From: a virus
Direction: 5' to 3' (one strand)
DNA: 64,000 bases
IMG/VR virus record: IMGVR_UViG_3300042937_000802
Span: 27,462-91,461 of that record
Positions within the stretch are counted from its first letter, which is position 1. Each line of letters starts with the position of its first letter. The notes under the pieces are model-generated. The model was not told the DNA's origin, ran no database searches, and was given only the letters and a program-made list of their open reading frames with translations. Below, in pieces: positions 40,944-50,398 of the stretch. A program made the position numbers and the translations under genes.

Positions 40944-42712
40944 AACTATCTGACTATGTAATCAAACGCTTAGAAGAATATACTAAACATATTTTTCTAA
41001 TTTCTGGTGGTGGTTGTATTCATTTGGTTGATTCTCTTAGTAAGAGCAAGATCAAATTAATACCAAATCTTCACGAACAAGCATCAAGTATTTGTGCTGA
41101 ATCTTATTCTCAGTACACTAATAACATTGGTGTTGCTTTGGTGACGACTGGACCTGGTTCAACAAATGCTTTAACAGGAATTGCATCTGCTTGGTTAGAT
41201 TCTATTCCAGTTCTTTTGCTTACTGGTCAAGTTCAAAGCAAAGATAGAGTGGGGGACAGAAAAGTAAGGCAGTTTGGATTCCAAGAAATCGACACAGTTT
41301 CAATCTATAAATCAGTTACTAAATATGCAGTCACGATAACAGATCCAACTACTATTCGTTATCATTTAGAAAAAGCATTATGGTTAGCAAAAACGGGTAG
41401 ACCTGGACCTGTTCTTATTGATATCCCACTTGATATTCAAGCAGCAGAAATTGATGAACAATCATTAATTGGATTCGACGCAGAACCGGTTTCTTATTCT
41501 TTAGATAAAATTTCTGAAATAGCGGATCTTTTAAGTAAAGCAAAACGACCAATTGTTTTAGTTGGAAATGGTGTTCGTTTATCCGGCTCAATAAACGAAT
41601 TTATGCAATTTATATCCAAAACAAATATACCAGTATTAACTACATGGAAAGCATTAGATTTATTAGAAGAAACCCATCCGCAATATGTTGGTAGACCTGG
41701 TGGTGTTGGACAACGCGGAGCAAATTTTAACCAGCAGAATTCAGATTTCATATTAGTAATAGGTGCTAGATTAGATCATGGGCAGTTAGCATATCAACCA
41801 CAATATTTTGCGAGAGAAGCAATTCGTTGTATCGTTGACATTGATGAAAATGAAATCAATAAACTTGGTATACATGTTCATTATCCTATGGTAATTGATG
41901 CCAAAGTTTTCTTGACGGAATTGAATAAACATATAAAATCCAATGAATCTTATGATTGGCTTAATACTTGTAAAAAATTATATGAAAAGTATCCAGTTAT
42001 TTTAGATGAATACTTAGATGAAAATAAACCCCATGTTAATAACTATGCTTTTATAAAACATCTTTCTGATCTATTGCCAGAGGATTCGTTGTTAGTTCCG
42101 GGTAGTTCTGGTGCTTGTAGTGAAGTTACTATGCAGGCATTTCAAACAAAAAAACATACAAGAGTTTACAATAGCGAAGGATTGGGTTCTATGGGGTTTG
42201 GAATCCCATCAGCAATTGCTGCTGCTATAGCAAGTGGCAAAGAAACTATTTGTATAGATGGTGATGGTGGTTTCTTTATGAATGTACAAGAGTTGGAATT
42301 GGTGTTCAGATACCAGTTACCAATTAAGTTTTTTGTATTAAACAATGATGGTTATGGATCAATAAAAACAACGCAAAACACCCATTTTAATGGTAATTTG
42401 GTAGTAAGTGATCCAACAAGTGGATTGACATTACCTTCTATTCAACTAAATGCCTCTGCTTACAAAATACCTTATGTAAAAATACAAAATCAAAATAATC
42501 TAAAGGAAGAACTCAACAAAGTTTTATCTCATTCTGGTCCAATTATATGTGAATTAATAGTTGATCAGAATCATAAAACTTTTCCAAAGGCATCAGTTTA
42601 TAAAAAACCAGATGGTAGTTTTGCTGCAAGACCTATGGAGGATTTATCTCCTTTTTTGAGTCGTGAAGAATTTATGAACAATCTTTTAATTAAACCCATA
42701 TCTTATGAATAA
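40940..42712 (+). CDS. ThDP-dependent acetolactate synthase-like enzyme
   Basis: A 590-residue protein of the IlvB type, starting at ATG 40940, which overlaps the NeuB-like stop. ThDP activation needs the glutamate in HEQAS (E46). The family motif TTGPGSTNALTGIASAWLDSIPVLLLTGQV, the FAD/central domain, and the Mg-ThDP motif GDGG (D442) with LNNDGYGS are all visible. Such enzymes in sugar clusters include YerE, which adds a two-carbon acetyl unit from pyruvate to CDP-3,6-dideoxy-4-ketohexose to give branched yersiniose; the E1-type enzyme upstream makes that reading attractive. A true amino-acid pathway role is less likely in a phage. Substrate is inferred. Confidence 0.8.
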   Translation: MKLSDYVIKRLEEYTKHIFLISGGGCIHLVDSLSKSKIKLIPNLHEQASSICAESYSQYTNNIGVALVTTGPGSTNALTGIASAWLDSIPVLLLTGQVQSKDRVGDRKVRQFGFQEIDTVSIYKSVTKYAVTITDPTTIRYHLEKALWLAKTGRPGPVLIDIPLDIQAAEIDEQSLIGFDAEPVSYSLDKISEIADLLSKAKRPIVLVGNGVRLSGSINEFMQFISKTNIPVLTTWKALDLLEETHPQYVGRPGGVGQRGANFNQQNSDFILVIGARLDHGQLAYQPQYFAREAIRCIVDIDENEINKLGIHVHYPMVIDAKVFLTELNKHIKSNESYDWLNTCKKLYEKYPVILDEYLDENKPHVNNYAFIKHLSDLLPEDSLLVPGSSGACSEVTMQAFQTKKHTRVYNSEGLGSMGFGIPSAIAAAIASGKETICIDGDGGFFMNVQELELVFRYQLPIKFFVLNNDGYGSIKTTQNTHFNGNLVVSDPTSGLTLPSIQLNASAYKIPYVKIQNQNNLKEELNKVLSHSGPIICELIVDQNHKTFPKASVYKKPDGSFAARPMEDLSPFLSREEFMNNLLIKPISYE

Positions 42713-43370
42713 AAATATTGCAATTATCGGTTGTCCTAGAAGTGGTACATCATTAGTAGCAAATTTGGTAAAAAGTTCTGGTTATGATGCGGATGTACAC
42801 GGAACGAAACAATTAATGAAACCAAATAATAAATTTAACCCAGATGGTTATTTTGAGCGAATTGATATTGTTAAATTGAATGATATGCTAATAAAGGAAA
42901 TCGAATCTTCCTTAAGTTTTCTTAATCCGCCCACTTTGTCTCAGATACAGTCTTTGACTACTAATAACCAAAAACTTAATGAAATTGTAAATGAACAAAA
43001 TTTGTATTCTGGTTGGTTCATTAAAGATTCTAGACTGGCATTCACCATGAATCAGTATTCATTTAATAACCTAAGTATAATTAAAGTAGTTCGAAACCGA
43101 AGTTCTGTTAAAAAATCCATGATAAACCATTATGGCAATTTATTTGAACATGATGTCATTCAAGGACCACATACTATTAAGAAAATTGATTTTGACTATT
43201 ATTATGATCATATTAATTCCTGTATTGATTGGCAAATGAAATCGCATGAACATATAACCGTATCATACGAGGACATTCTAAATAGTAATGTTGAATCATT
43301 AAATAAGTTTTTAGATTCAGATGTCGATCTCAATATAATTAAAAAACAATATCAAAATTATGCAGTGTGA
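42705..43370 (+). CDS. Sulfotransferase-like P-loop protein
   Basis: A 221-residue protein. GCPRSGTSLVANLV (residues 9-22) is the 5'-phosphosulfate-binding loop of PAPS-dependent sulfotransferases, and KVVRNRSSVKKSM has the conserved Arg/Ser of the 3'-phosphate site (R-x-x-x-S). NPDGYFE between them is common in this family in glycan clusters. It overlaps the ThDP gene by 8 nt and the following methyltransferase by 11 nt. Sulfation of a sugar hydroxyl is the likely role; it could also be a related sugar-modifying transferase. Confidence 0.75.
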   Translation: MNKNIAIIGCPRSGTSLVANLVKSSGYDADVHGTKQLMKPNNKFNPDGYFERIDIVKLNDMLIKEIESSLSFLNPPTLSQIQSLTTNNQKLNEIVNEQNLYSGWFIKDSRLAFTMNQYSFNNLSIIKVVRNRSSVKKSMINHYGNLFEHDVIQGPHTIKKIDFDYYYDHINSCIDWQMKSHEHITVSYEDILNSNVESLNKFLDSDVDLNIIKKQYQNYAV

Positions 43371-44463
43371 TTTTTGTAAATGTAATTCTTTGACTAAAAT
43401 TTATGATGTTCCTACCTCTAGAATAGGAGCATGTGTATATTCTTGTGACAATTGTGGACTTATTCAAAGTTCATATACTAACAAGCAAAATAAGCACACC
43501 AATAAATCAGTTAGTTCTGGTGCTGATTGGGGTAATATCAGGCATGGAAAGAAAATTAGATTAGATTCTTCGCTATCTTTTATTGAACCTATATGTAAAT
43601 TATCAGAAGTGAAAAGAGTTCTTGATATAGGATCGAATCGCGGTCATTTTGTTAATCATCTATTAAGCATCAATTCTAAGTGTGATGTAGTGGCTATAGA
43701 ACCAGACAATAGAATATTAGACGGTTATCATAAAGATCAAAGATTACATTTATTAAATATACGATTTGAAAATTATACAGACACAGATAAATTTGATTTT
43801 ATCTACTGCTGTCACACATTAGAACATGCAGATTCTGCTCATGGTATGTTAATTCATGCCATTTCTCTTTTAGAAGAAAACGGATATTTGTATATTGATG
43901 TTCCCAGTTTATCTGTATTGAATGATAAAACAAATGTTCAAGAATTTTTTATTGACAAACATACCTTTCATTTTTCAATATCAATCTTGCATAAGCATTT
44001 AGTTAATTTAGGTTTAACTGTTTTGGAGTATAAAGACGACACACATAATATTGTAATCTTGTGCCAAAAGAAAAACAAATCAATAGCGAATATTTCTATG
44101 ATCGATGAATATAAAAAAACATTAGATCACAATTTCAAAAACTTAAATTATGTTTCTGGGTTCATTCAGCAATTGTCTATTAATAACAGAGTAGCAATAA
44201 TTGGTGCTTCTAAAATCTATGATTCATTAATTAAATATGGAAATTTTGACTCAAAGAATGTAAAGTATTTAATTGATGATTATTTGTATGGTTATGTTGA
44301 TGAAGTTCATGGAAAACCAATACACAAACAAGAAGACATTCCATTTGATGAAATTGATGTTGTGATTTTATTAACAAAAAGTGCAACAAATGAGTTAATA
44401 GAAAGTGTAAAGAAAAAAGGAATATCAACTATTTACACATTTAATGATTTAATTTTAAAATGA
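43360..44463 (+). CDS. Sugar C-methyltransferase-like protein (zinc ribbon + SAM domain)
   Basis: A 367-residue protein with three parts: an N-terminal zinc-binding ribbon (C3, C6, C29, C32), a class I SAM methyltransferase domain (VLDIGSNRGHFVNHLL, then FIYCCHTLEHADSAHGML), and a C-terminal Rossmann-like domain (VAIIGASKIYDSLIKYG ... DVVILLTKSATNE). This is the layout of TylC3/NovU-type sugar C-3 methyltransferases acting on NDP-4-keto-6-deoxysugars. Such a substrate could be made by the RmlB-like enzyme and E1-type dehydratase of the same cluster. Which carbon is methylated cannot be told. Confidence 0.8.
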   Translation: MQCDFCKCNSLTKIYDVPTSRIGACVYSCDNCGLIQSSYTNKQNKHTNKSVSSGADWGNIRHGKKIRLDSSLSFIEPICKLSEVKRVLDIGSNRGHFVNHLLSINSKCDVVAIEPDNRILDGYHKDQRLHLLNIRFENYTDTDKFDFIYCCHTLEHADSAHGMLIHAISLLEENGYLYIDVPSLSVLNDKTNVQEFFIDKHTFHFSISILHKHLVNLGLTVLEYKDDTHNIVILCQKKNKSIANISMIDEYKKTLDHNFKNLNYVSGFIQQLSINNRVAIIGASKIYDSLIKYGNFDSKNVKYLIDDYLYGYVDEVHGKPIHKQEDIPFDEIDVVILLTKSATNELIESVKKKGISTIYTFNDLILK

Positions 44464-45251
44464 AAAAAACTATACTAATAACTGGCGGTAATGGATACAT
44501 TGCAAAAAGTATCCATGAACATTTAAACCATATTCATGATGTAACTTCTATTACAAGAAATGATTTTGACTTGTCTGATTATAAACAAACATTAGACTGG
44601 TTTTCTAAAAGAACATATGATGTTGTTATACACACTGCTATAAGTGGTGGAAGTAGATTGAAAACAGATCAACATTCAGTATTTACCCAAAATATGGGAA
44701 TGTTTGACAATTTAGTCAAAAACAAAGATAGATTTTCTAAGTTAATAACATTTGGTTCTGGTGCTGAATTATTTCATGGTGATACACCATATGCCAATAG
44801 TAAAAGACAAATATCAAAAGAAATTATTAAATATCCAAATTTCTATAATCTAAGAATTTTTGGTGTGTTTGATCACAATGAACTGGATACTAGATTTATA
44901 AAATCAAATATAATTCATTATATTAAAAAAGAACCAATGATCATTCATACAAATAAAATAATGGATTTTTTTTATATGGATGATTTGATAAATTTAGTTA
45001 ATTATTATATAGAAGAAAAAAATCCTCCCAAAGAAATAAATTGTTCATATGAAAAAAAATATACTTTAAAAAATATAACAGATATGATAAATGTTTTAGA
45101 TAATTATGTGGTACCCTGTTATACAGAAGATAAAACCAAATTAGAATTTTATTGCGGAGAATCTAATTTACCTATTGATGTGTTTGGATTTAAACTCGGA
45201 ATTAAGAAAACATTTTATAATTTAAAATATAATACTTGCATTTTAAATTAA
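44460..45251 (+). CDS. SDR-family nucleotide-sugar reductase/epimerase
   Basis: A 263-residue extended SDR with GGNGYIAKSIHEHL as the NAD-binding loop, a LITFGSGAELFHGD segment in place of the usual catalytic Ser region, and PYANSKRQISK as Y-x-x-x-K. It is shorter than GDP-fucose synthase (about 310 aa). Given the GDP-mannose dehydratase downstream, a final reductase/epimerase step to GDP-fucose or a similar sugar is one option; reduction of the branched or methylated ketosugar is another. Last gene of the main sugar island, with the gp55 promoter overlapping its 3' end. Confidence 0.65.
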   Translation: MKKTILITGGNGYIAKSIHEHLNHIHDVTSITRNDFDLSDYKQTLDWFSKRTYDVVIHTAISGGSRLKTDQHSVFTQNMGMFDNLVKNKDRFSKLITFGSGAELFHGDTPYANSKRQISKEIIKYPNFYNLRIFGVFDHNELDTRFIKSNIIHYIKKEPMIIHTNKIMDFFYMDDLINLVNYYIEEKNPPKEINCSYEKKYTLKNITDMINVLDNYVVPCYTEDKTKLEFYCGESNLPIDVFGFKLGIKKTFYNLKYNTCILN

Positions 45252-45263
45252 TACTTATATAAT
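45236..45263 (+). promoter_or_regulatory. Sigma70-type early promoter of gene 55, leaderless geometry
   Basis: TTGCAT at 45236-45241, 16-nt spacer, TATAAT at 45258-45263, then 6 nt to the GTG at 45270, exactly the arrangement seen for gene 33. Confidence 0.6.
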
Positions 45264-45269
45264 AACTTT

Positions 45270-45833
45270 GTGAAACAACCTAAAAAGAAAAAGAAAGCAT
45301 CCGATGCCGATTACGTGAGTAATCAAGAGTTATATGATGCTTTAGTAGAATATCGTAAAAAGTCTGCTGATGCAGATAATGCTGGCCGCAAAAAACCAAA
45401 GTTACCAGATTTCATAGGCGAATGCATTCTTAAAATTGCATCTCGCCTTTCTTATCGTCCTAATTTTGCAAATTATCCATACAGAGAAGAAATGGTATCA
45501 GATGCAGTATTAAACTGTGTTACATACATTGATAACTTTGATCCCAGCAAGTCTACAAGCCCATTTGGGTACTTGACACAGATTTGCTGGTTTTCTTTTG
45601 TACGTATAATAAACAAAGAAAAGCGAGAAAAGTATACTCAGTATAAATTTGCTGAACAGCAGAATGATAAAGATTTCCATAACTGGTTCAATGAAACCTA
45701 TGCGGGAATTGATATTGGTAGAAGAGATTTCTTTGGATTGACAGATCTTGACATGGAACGTTTTGATGAAATGTTAAGCCCAAAGAAAACAAAAAGAAAA
45801 AAGAAAGTTAAAAAGGATTCATTAGATATATGA
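45270..45833 (+). CDS. 55: Late-gene sigma factor gp55
   Basis: A 187-residue protein similar in length to T4 gp55 (185 aa), the minimal sigma factor that recognises the TATAAATA late box. After a Lys-rich start comes [77 protein letters not shown], which carries the region 2-like helices with W and F residues for promoter opening. The C-terminus is basic. It starts at GTG 45270 without a ribosome-binding sequence, 6 nt after a perfect -10, so the transcript should begin at the start codon. It overlaps gmd by 4 nt. Confidence 0.9.
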   Translation: MKQPKKKKKASDADYVSNQELYDALVEYRKKSADADNAGRKKPKLPDFIGECILKIASRLSYRPNFANYPYREEMVSDAVLNCVTYIDNFDPSKSTSPFGYLTQICWFSFVRIINKEKREKYTQYKFAEQQNDKDFHNWFNETYAGIDIGRRDFFGLTDLDMERFDEMLSPKKTKRKKKVKKDSLDI

Positions 45834-46891
45834 AAAAAGTAGCACTCATTACAGGAATTTCTGGTCAAGATGGAAGTTATCTTGCGGACTTATTGATTTC
45901 AAAAGGATACGAGGTTCATGGATTAATTCGTAGAAGTTCTTCTTTCAATACTGGAAGACTAGAACATCATATTCAAAACCCAGAAGTCTATAATAAAACT
46001 TTGTTTCTTCATTATGGAGATATGAATGATTTTACAAGTATTTACAATATCTTGTCTAAGTATAATCCTTCCGAGATTTATAATCTTGCCGCACAGAGCC
46101 ACGTAAGGCTATCTTTTGACATGCCGGTATACACTGGAGAAGTAGATGCGATTGGTACAGTAAATGTATTGGAAGCAATTCGTTCATACCAAGATCATAC
46201 TGGAAACAAGATTCGATATTATCAAGCATCTAGTAGTGAAATGTTTGGTAAGGTTCAAGAAGTTCCACAAAGAGAAACTACTCCTTTTTATCCTAGATCT
46301 CCATATGGGTGTGCCAAAGCATACAGTCATTATATGACAGTTAACTATAGAGAGAGTTATAACATGCATGCTTCGTGTGGTATTTTGTTTAATCACGAAA
46401 GCCCACGGCGGGGTGAAACATTTGTAACTAGAAAGATTACCAGAGCCGTAGGCAGAATTAGTCAGGGTTTACAAAAAGAACTTCGACTTGGAAATATTGA
46501 CTCACTTAGAGATTGGGGCTATGCTGGTGATTATGTTGAAGCAATGTGGCTGATGTTACAACAAGATACGCCAGATGATTATGTTGTTTCAACTGGTAAA
46601 ATGATCTCTGTGAGAGATTTTTGTGATTATGCTTTTGGTTTGATTGGTAAAAACTATAAAGATTATGTTGTTATTGATCTCAAATATTATCGTCCAGCAG
46701 AAGTGGATCAACTATTGGGGGATTCGACCAAGGCAAGACAAGTATTGAATTGGCAACCAAAAGTATCAGTCTTTGAACTTGCTGAAATGATGGTTGAACA
46801 AGATATTGAAATTGCCAAAAAAGAATTTTTAGTTCATCATTTGATTGATAAAAACGAAACCAGAAAGATATATGAAAGCAGTCATTCTTAA
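45830..46891 (+). CDS. gmd: GDP-mannose 4,6-dehydratase
   Basis: A 353-residue enzyme closely matching bacterial Gmd (about 370 aa). NADP-binding [12 protein letters not shown] at 9-20, catalytic S135, E137, Y159 and K163 (in ASSSEMFG and [11 protein letters not shown]) line up with T132, E134, Y156, K160 of E. coli GMD with an offset of three. [18 protein letters not shown]-type substrate loop is present as [18 protein letters not shown]. It makes GDP-4-keto-6-deoxymannose, precursor of GDP-fucose, rhamnose or perosamine. It is placed inside the replication operon between gp55 and gp47, both overlapping it. Confidence 0.95.
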   Translation: MKKVALITGISGQDGSYLADLLISKGYEVHGLIRRSSSFNTGRLEHHIQNPEVYNKTLFLHYGDMNDFTSIYNILSKYNPSEIYNLAAQSHVRLSFDMPVYTGEVDAIGTVNVLEAIRSYQDHTGNKIRYYQASSSEMFGKVQEVPQRETTPFYPRSPYGCAKAYSHYMTVNYRESYNMHASCGILFNHESPRRGETFVTRKITRAVGRISQGLQKELRLGNIDSLRDWGYAGDYVEAMWLMLQQDTPDDYVVSTGKMISVRDFCDYAFGLIGKNYKDYVVIDLKYYRPAEVDQLLGDSTKARQVLNWQPKVSVFELAEMMVEQDIEIAKKEFLVHHLIDKNETRKIYESSHS

Positions 46892-47918
46892 CGATACTCA
46901 TTTTGGCTATAAAGCTGATTCGCCTATCGTACTTGAATACTTTTTATCGTTCTTTGAAGAACAATTATTTCCTTATCTAAAGGAAAATAATATCAAAACC
47001 ATCTTCCATCTGGGAGATGTTTTTGACCGTAGAAAGTATATAAACTTTAAGACACTACATCAAGTCAGAACTAGATTTTTTGAACCTCTTAGAGATATGG
47101 GAGTAAAGTGCATTGCTATTTGCGGAAATCATGATACCTATTACCGCAACAATAACAATGTAAACTCATTGCATGAGTTGGTTGCCCCATACCAAAACTG
47201 GGAAATCTATTCAGAACCAACCGAGATTCAAACCTCAGCAGGTTGTGTGGCTCTTCTACCATGGATCAATCCAGAAAATGAAACACAGGCAGCAAAATTT
47301 ATTACCAACACCACATGTTCTCTTCTAATGGGTCATTTGGAATTATTTGGATTTCAGAGTATTCGTGGTATCTTTATAGAGCAAGGATATGATCCCAAAC
47401 ACTTCGACAAGTTTGAATACGTTCTTACTGGGCATTATCATATTAAGTCCACTCGTGACAATATTCATTATTTGGGTACGCAATACCAAATGGCTTTCTC
47501 GGATGTTTGGGAACCAAAAGGATTCCACGTATTTGACTTTTTGGCTAGAGAACTGGTATTTGTCGAAAATAACAAAAAGTTATTCTATACGTTTGATTAT
47601 AATGAAGACGAACCAGAAAAACTTGACTACTCAAAGTTCAAGGACTGCTATGTCAAGATTTTTATCAAAAAGCGCACGAAAGCTGCGAGTTTTGAAAAAT
47701 ACATGGATAAATTCTATGAAGCAGGCGTGGCAGAATTGGCAGTGACCGAAGAGGTATCTGCAAACCCTGAACTAGTGGCTGTAGATGTTCATAAGGATAC
47801 TCTCCAACTTCTTCACGAAGAACTTGAGAGTATTCAGGAAAAATCTATTGACAAGAAGTTTCTTGCAAGGATCATAGATGAAGCGTATAATAGTGCACTA
47901 TCAAAGGATGAAGAATGA
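46872..47918 (+). CDS. 47: Recombination endonuclease subunit gp47 (Mre11-like)
   Basis: A 348-residue metallophosphatase (T4 gp47 is 339 aa), starting at ATG 46872 with AGAAAGA before it; nine further in-frame codons upstream lie inside gmd. The five nuclease motifs are visible: [35 protein letters not shown] and LTGHYHIKS. With gp46 it resects DNA ends for recombination-dependent replication and host DNA breakdown. Normally 47 and 46 are adjacent; here a glycosyltransferase gene lies between them. Confidence 0.95.
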   Translation: MKAVILNDTHFGYKADSPIVLEYFLSFFEEQLFPYLKENNIKTIFHLGDVFDRRKYINFKTLHQVRTRFFEPLRDMGVKCIAICGNHDTYYRNNNNVNSLHELVAPYQNWEIYSEPTEIQTSAGCVALLPWINPENETQAAKFITNTTCSLLMGHLELFGFQSIRGIFIEQGYDPKHFDKFEYVLTGHYHIKSTRDNIHYLGTQYQMAFSDVWEPKGFHVFDFLARELVFVENNKKLFYTFDYNEDEPEKLDYSKFKDCYVKIFIKKRTKAASFEKYMDKFYEAGVAELAVTEEVSANPELVAVDVHKDTLQLLHEELESIQEKSIDKKFLARIIDEAYNSALSKDEE

Positions 47919-48634
47919 AAATTTTAATTAATTATGCTAATTTAATATATAACCAAGCTCAATTAAAAAATTGTATAAGTGGATTTGAATCCGGTGGGTT
48001 TGATGCAGTTATAAAATATAGAGTTGAACATATTGATTCTGAATTTTATAATAAAAATAAACATATATTAGATTTAGAACGTGGTGCCGGTTATTGGTTA
48101 TGGAAACCATATTTTATAAAAAAAACAATGATTGAAAGAATGAATGAAGATGATATACTTTTTTATTGTGATGCTGGGCATCAATTTTATAATTCAATTG
48201 ATCATTTAATTCCTTTAATGGAAAATACAAAACAAAAAATGTTAGCAACAAACACTGGTCAAATTTCAAAAAAATTTACTAAAAGAGATACTTTTTATTA
48301 TATGAATTCTGATTCAGAATTTCATCATAACTGTGATCAAATACAGGCTACTTTTATATTATTAAAAAAAAATAAATTTACTTTAAATTTTATAGATGAA
48401 TGGCTAGAATATTCCCAAGATTATAGACTGATAACAGATTCACCAAATGAATGTGGTTTACAAAATTTTGATGAATTTGTTGATCATAGACATGATCAAT
48501 CTATTTTTAGTATATTAGCAAATAAATATGGAATTACTTCCATATTACCTCCAGATCAATATAATTATAATAATCCAAATAAAGAAGTACAACAACAAGT
48601 TATAATATATGTTGGAAGGCATAATACCACTTAA
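47915..48634 (+). CDS. Putative glycosyltransferase inserted between genes 47 and 46
   Basis: A 239-residue protein of GT-A character: RGAGYWLWKPYFIKKTM, then DDILFYCDAGHQFY with a DxG-type acidic site, and QATFILLKKNKFTLNFIDEWLEYSQDYR, with H-R-H-D-Q-S-I-F. That set is typical of uncharacterised capsular-polysaccharide-type transferases in which W-x-W-K-P and C/D-D-A-G are conserved. It overlaps gp47 by 4 nt (ATGA) and ends 2 nt before gp46. Its composition is far more AT-rich than both neighbours, resembling the sugar island instead, which marks it as a later insertion. Confidence 0.7.
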   Translation: MKILINYANLIYNQAQLKNCISGFESGGFDAVIKYRVEHIDSEFYNKNKHILDLERGAGYWLWKPYFIKKTMIERMNEDDILFYCDAGHQFYNSIDHLIPLMENTKQKMLATNTGQISKKFTKRDTFYYMNSDSEFHHNCDQIQATFILLKKNKFTLNFIDEWLEYSQDYRLITDSPNECGLQNFDEFVDHRHDQSIFSILANKYGITSILPPDQYNYNNPNKEVQQQVIIYVGRHNTT

Positions 48635-48636
48635 TT

Positions 48637-50358
48637 ATGATTGAATTTTTAACAGTTCGATTTAAAAATTTTGGATCGTTTGGAACAAATTTTTCAGAGA
48701 TTAAACTAGATAACCATAAGACTACGTTGGTCACAGGTACTAACGGACATGGCAAGTCTTTTGCGCTATTGGACTCTCTGTGCTTTGGATTGTTTGGAAA
48801 GCCCTTCCGACCCATTAATATACCGCAGCTTGTAAACACCGTTAATGGCAAGAATTGCCTAGTTGAGATAGAGTTTAATAAGGCAGGTTCTCATTACTTG
48901 GTTCGTCGCGGGCTGTCCCCAAAGATATTTGAAATTATTAAAAATGGGGATATGATTGACCAGAATGCCAAGTCAAAAGATTATCAAGAAATGTTTGAAG
49001 AGCATATTCTTGGATTTGATTATGCAGCCTTTAAGCAAGTTGTTATTCTCGGTAAGTCCAACTTCATACCATTCATGCAGTTGACTCCTTCAGAGCGCCG
49101 TAAGATCATTGAAGGTCTTTTGGATCTTGATATCTTGGCAGATATGAACCAGCATGTAAAGGGACAACTGAGTTCGTTGAAGGTGTCTATTGGCGAGCAT
49201 GAAAGTTTGGTCAAGATTGCTCATGAAAAAATCAAGTCTCAAAAAGAATTTATCGATCAAGTAAAAACTAGCAATGCAGACGACATCAATGTTCTTGTAA
49301 ATCGTATTAAAGAATACCAAGACCAAATAGATCAAGATAGAGTTCTAGTTAAGACTGAACTAGATGATCATAAAAAACTTGGAGAACAAATAACAAAGAT
49401 TAACAAAAAGATCGAATCTCTAAAAGATGTTCCATCTATGTTAGTGAAGACTGAAACTCTTCATGCTACACTGTTGGATGAGATCAAGGCATTGGAAGAA
49501 AATGCAACCTGTAAGTGTTGCCTACAAGTTCTTCCCAAAGTTCAAAAAGAAAAGCATCTGGAAGAAAAACGCAAGAAAGCCAAAGATTGTTCTGAGGCAC
49601 TTAAAGTTGCGGAAAAGAAAAATATTGAACTAGAAGCATACAAGAAAGAATATGAAAAACTCATGGTCTTATCTAGAGGAAAAGTTCAAGACATAAATGC
49701 TTTAAATTACAGAATTGGAAATGCAGAATCAAACATCAAAGTAATTGAAAAAGATAAGAAAGATAAAGAAGCCTCAAGCAATATTTCTATACTGGAAAAT
49801 AGCCTGAATGAATCGGAAAATAAAAAGAATGATATCGCCAAAAAACTTGAATCTTTTATCTCTCAACAAATTCACTATGATGTTGTTTATGATATCCTCA
49901 AAGATGGGGGGCTTAAGAGCCGCATTATCAAACATTATGTTCCCATCATCAATGGACTCGTCAACAAGTTCCTCGGAAAACTTAATCTCTATGTTGACTT
50001 CACAATCGATGAGGAGTTCAAGGAGACCATCAAGTCACGATACAGAGATGCATTCTCATATTCCTCTTTCTCTGAGGGAGAGAAACAACGCATCGACTTG
50101 GCGATCCTGCTGACTTGGCGTGAAGTTGCCAAGATGAAGAATAGTCTTAACTGCAATCTATTGATCTTTGATGAAATTCTAGATTCATCCTTGGACGCAG
50201 CAGGTACGGAAGCATTCATGAAAGTATTGAATAAGATGAAAAACAAATGTTCAATTTACATCATTAGCCACAAGGCTGATGCACTGGTTGATAAGTTTGA
50301 CCAAACTTTGCAATTTGAAAAGAAGAATAATTTTTCAAAAATCAAGGTTCAGGTATAA
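48637..50358 (+). CDS. 46: Recombination endonuclease subunit gp46 (Rad50-like)
   Basis: A 573-residue SMC-type ATPase (T4 gp46 is 560 aa). Walker A is GTNGHGKS (34-41), the Q-loop lies in FKQVVILGKSNFIPFMQL, a long coiled coil runs from about 170 to 430, with the zinc hook CKCC at 292-295. The signature FSEGEKQRIDLAILL and Walker B LLIFDEILDSSLD close the ATPase. Together with gp47 it forms the resection complex. Its start follows the inserted glycosyltransferase by 2 nt, so it now depends on that gene's translation or its own weak start. Confidence 0.95.
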   Translation: MIEFLTVRFKNFGSFGTNFSEIKLDNHKTTLVTGTNGHGKSFALLDSLCFGLFGKPFRPINIPQLVNTVNGKNCLVEIEFNKAGSHYLVRRGLSPKIFEIIKNGDMIDQNAKSKDYQEMFEEHILGFDYAAFKQVVILGKSNFIPFMQLTPSERRKIIEGLLDLDILADMNQHVKGQLSSLKVSIGEHESLVKIAHEKIKSQKEFIDQVKTSNADDINVLVNRIKEYQDQIDQDRVLVKTELDDHKKLGEQITKINKKIESLKDVPSMLVKTETLHATLLDEIKALEENATCKCCLQVLPKVQKEKHLEEKRKKAKDCSEALKVAEKKNIELEAYKKEYEKLMVLSRGKVQDINALNYRIGNAESNIKVIEKDKKDKEASSNISILENSLNESENKKNDIAKKLESFISQQIHYDVVYDILKDGGLKSRIIKHYVPIINGLVNKFLGKLNLYVDFTIDEEFKETIKSRYRDAFSYSSFSEGEKQRIDLAILLTWREVAKMKNSLNCNLLIFDEILDSSLDAAGTEAFMKVLNKMKNKCSIYIISHKADALVDKFDQTLQFEKKNNFSKIKVQV

Positions 50359-50361
50359 ATA
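50354..50361 (+). promoter_or_regulatory. Late-type box TATAAATA overlapping gp46 end
   Basis: TATAAATA at 50354-50361, spanning the gp46 stop, 37 nt upstream of the small gene at 50399. Together with the early promoter it may keep gp45 expressed late, when the clamp is needed for late transcription. Confidence 0.4.
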
Positions 50362-50364
50362 TAT

Positions 50365-50392
50365 TTGTATTATCCTATTTTGGAGTTATAAT
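50365..50392 (+). promoter_or_regulatory. Sigma70-type early promoter before the gp45 operon, leaderless geometry
   Basis: TTGTAT at 50365-50370, 16-nt spacer, TATAAT at 50387-50392, then 6 nt to the ATG at 50399. Confidence 0.6.
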
Positions 50393-50398
50393 AGAACT

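Noticed and set aside
40940-42712. Auxiliary acetolactate synthase for branched-chain amino acids
   Set aside because: It lies inside a sugar operon with overlapping starts and next to an E1-type dideoxysugar enzyme, with no other ilv gene; a sugar-modifying role is more likely, though not proven.
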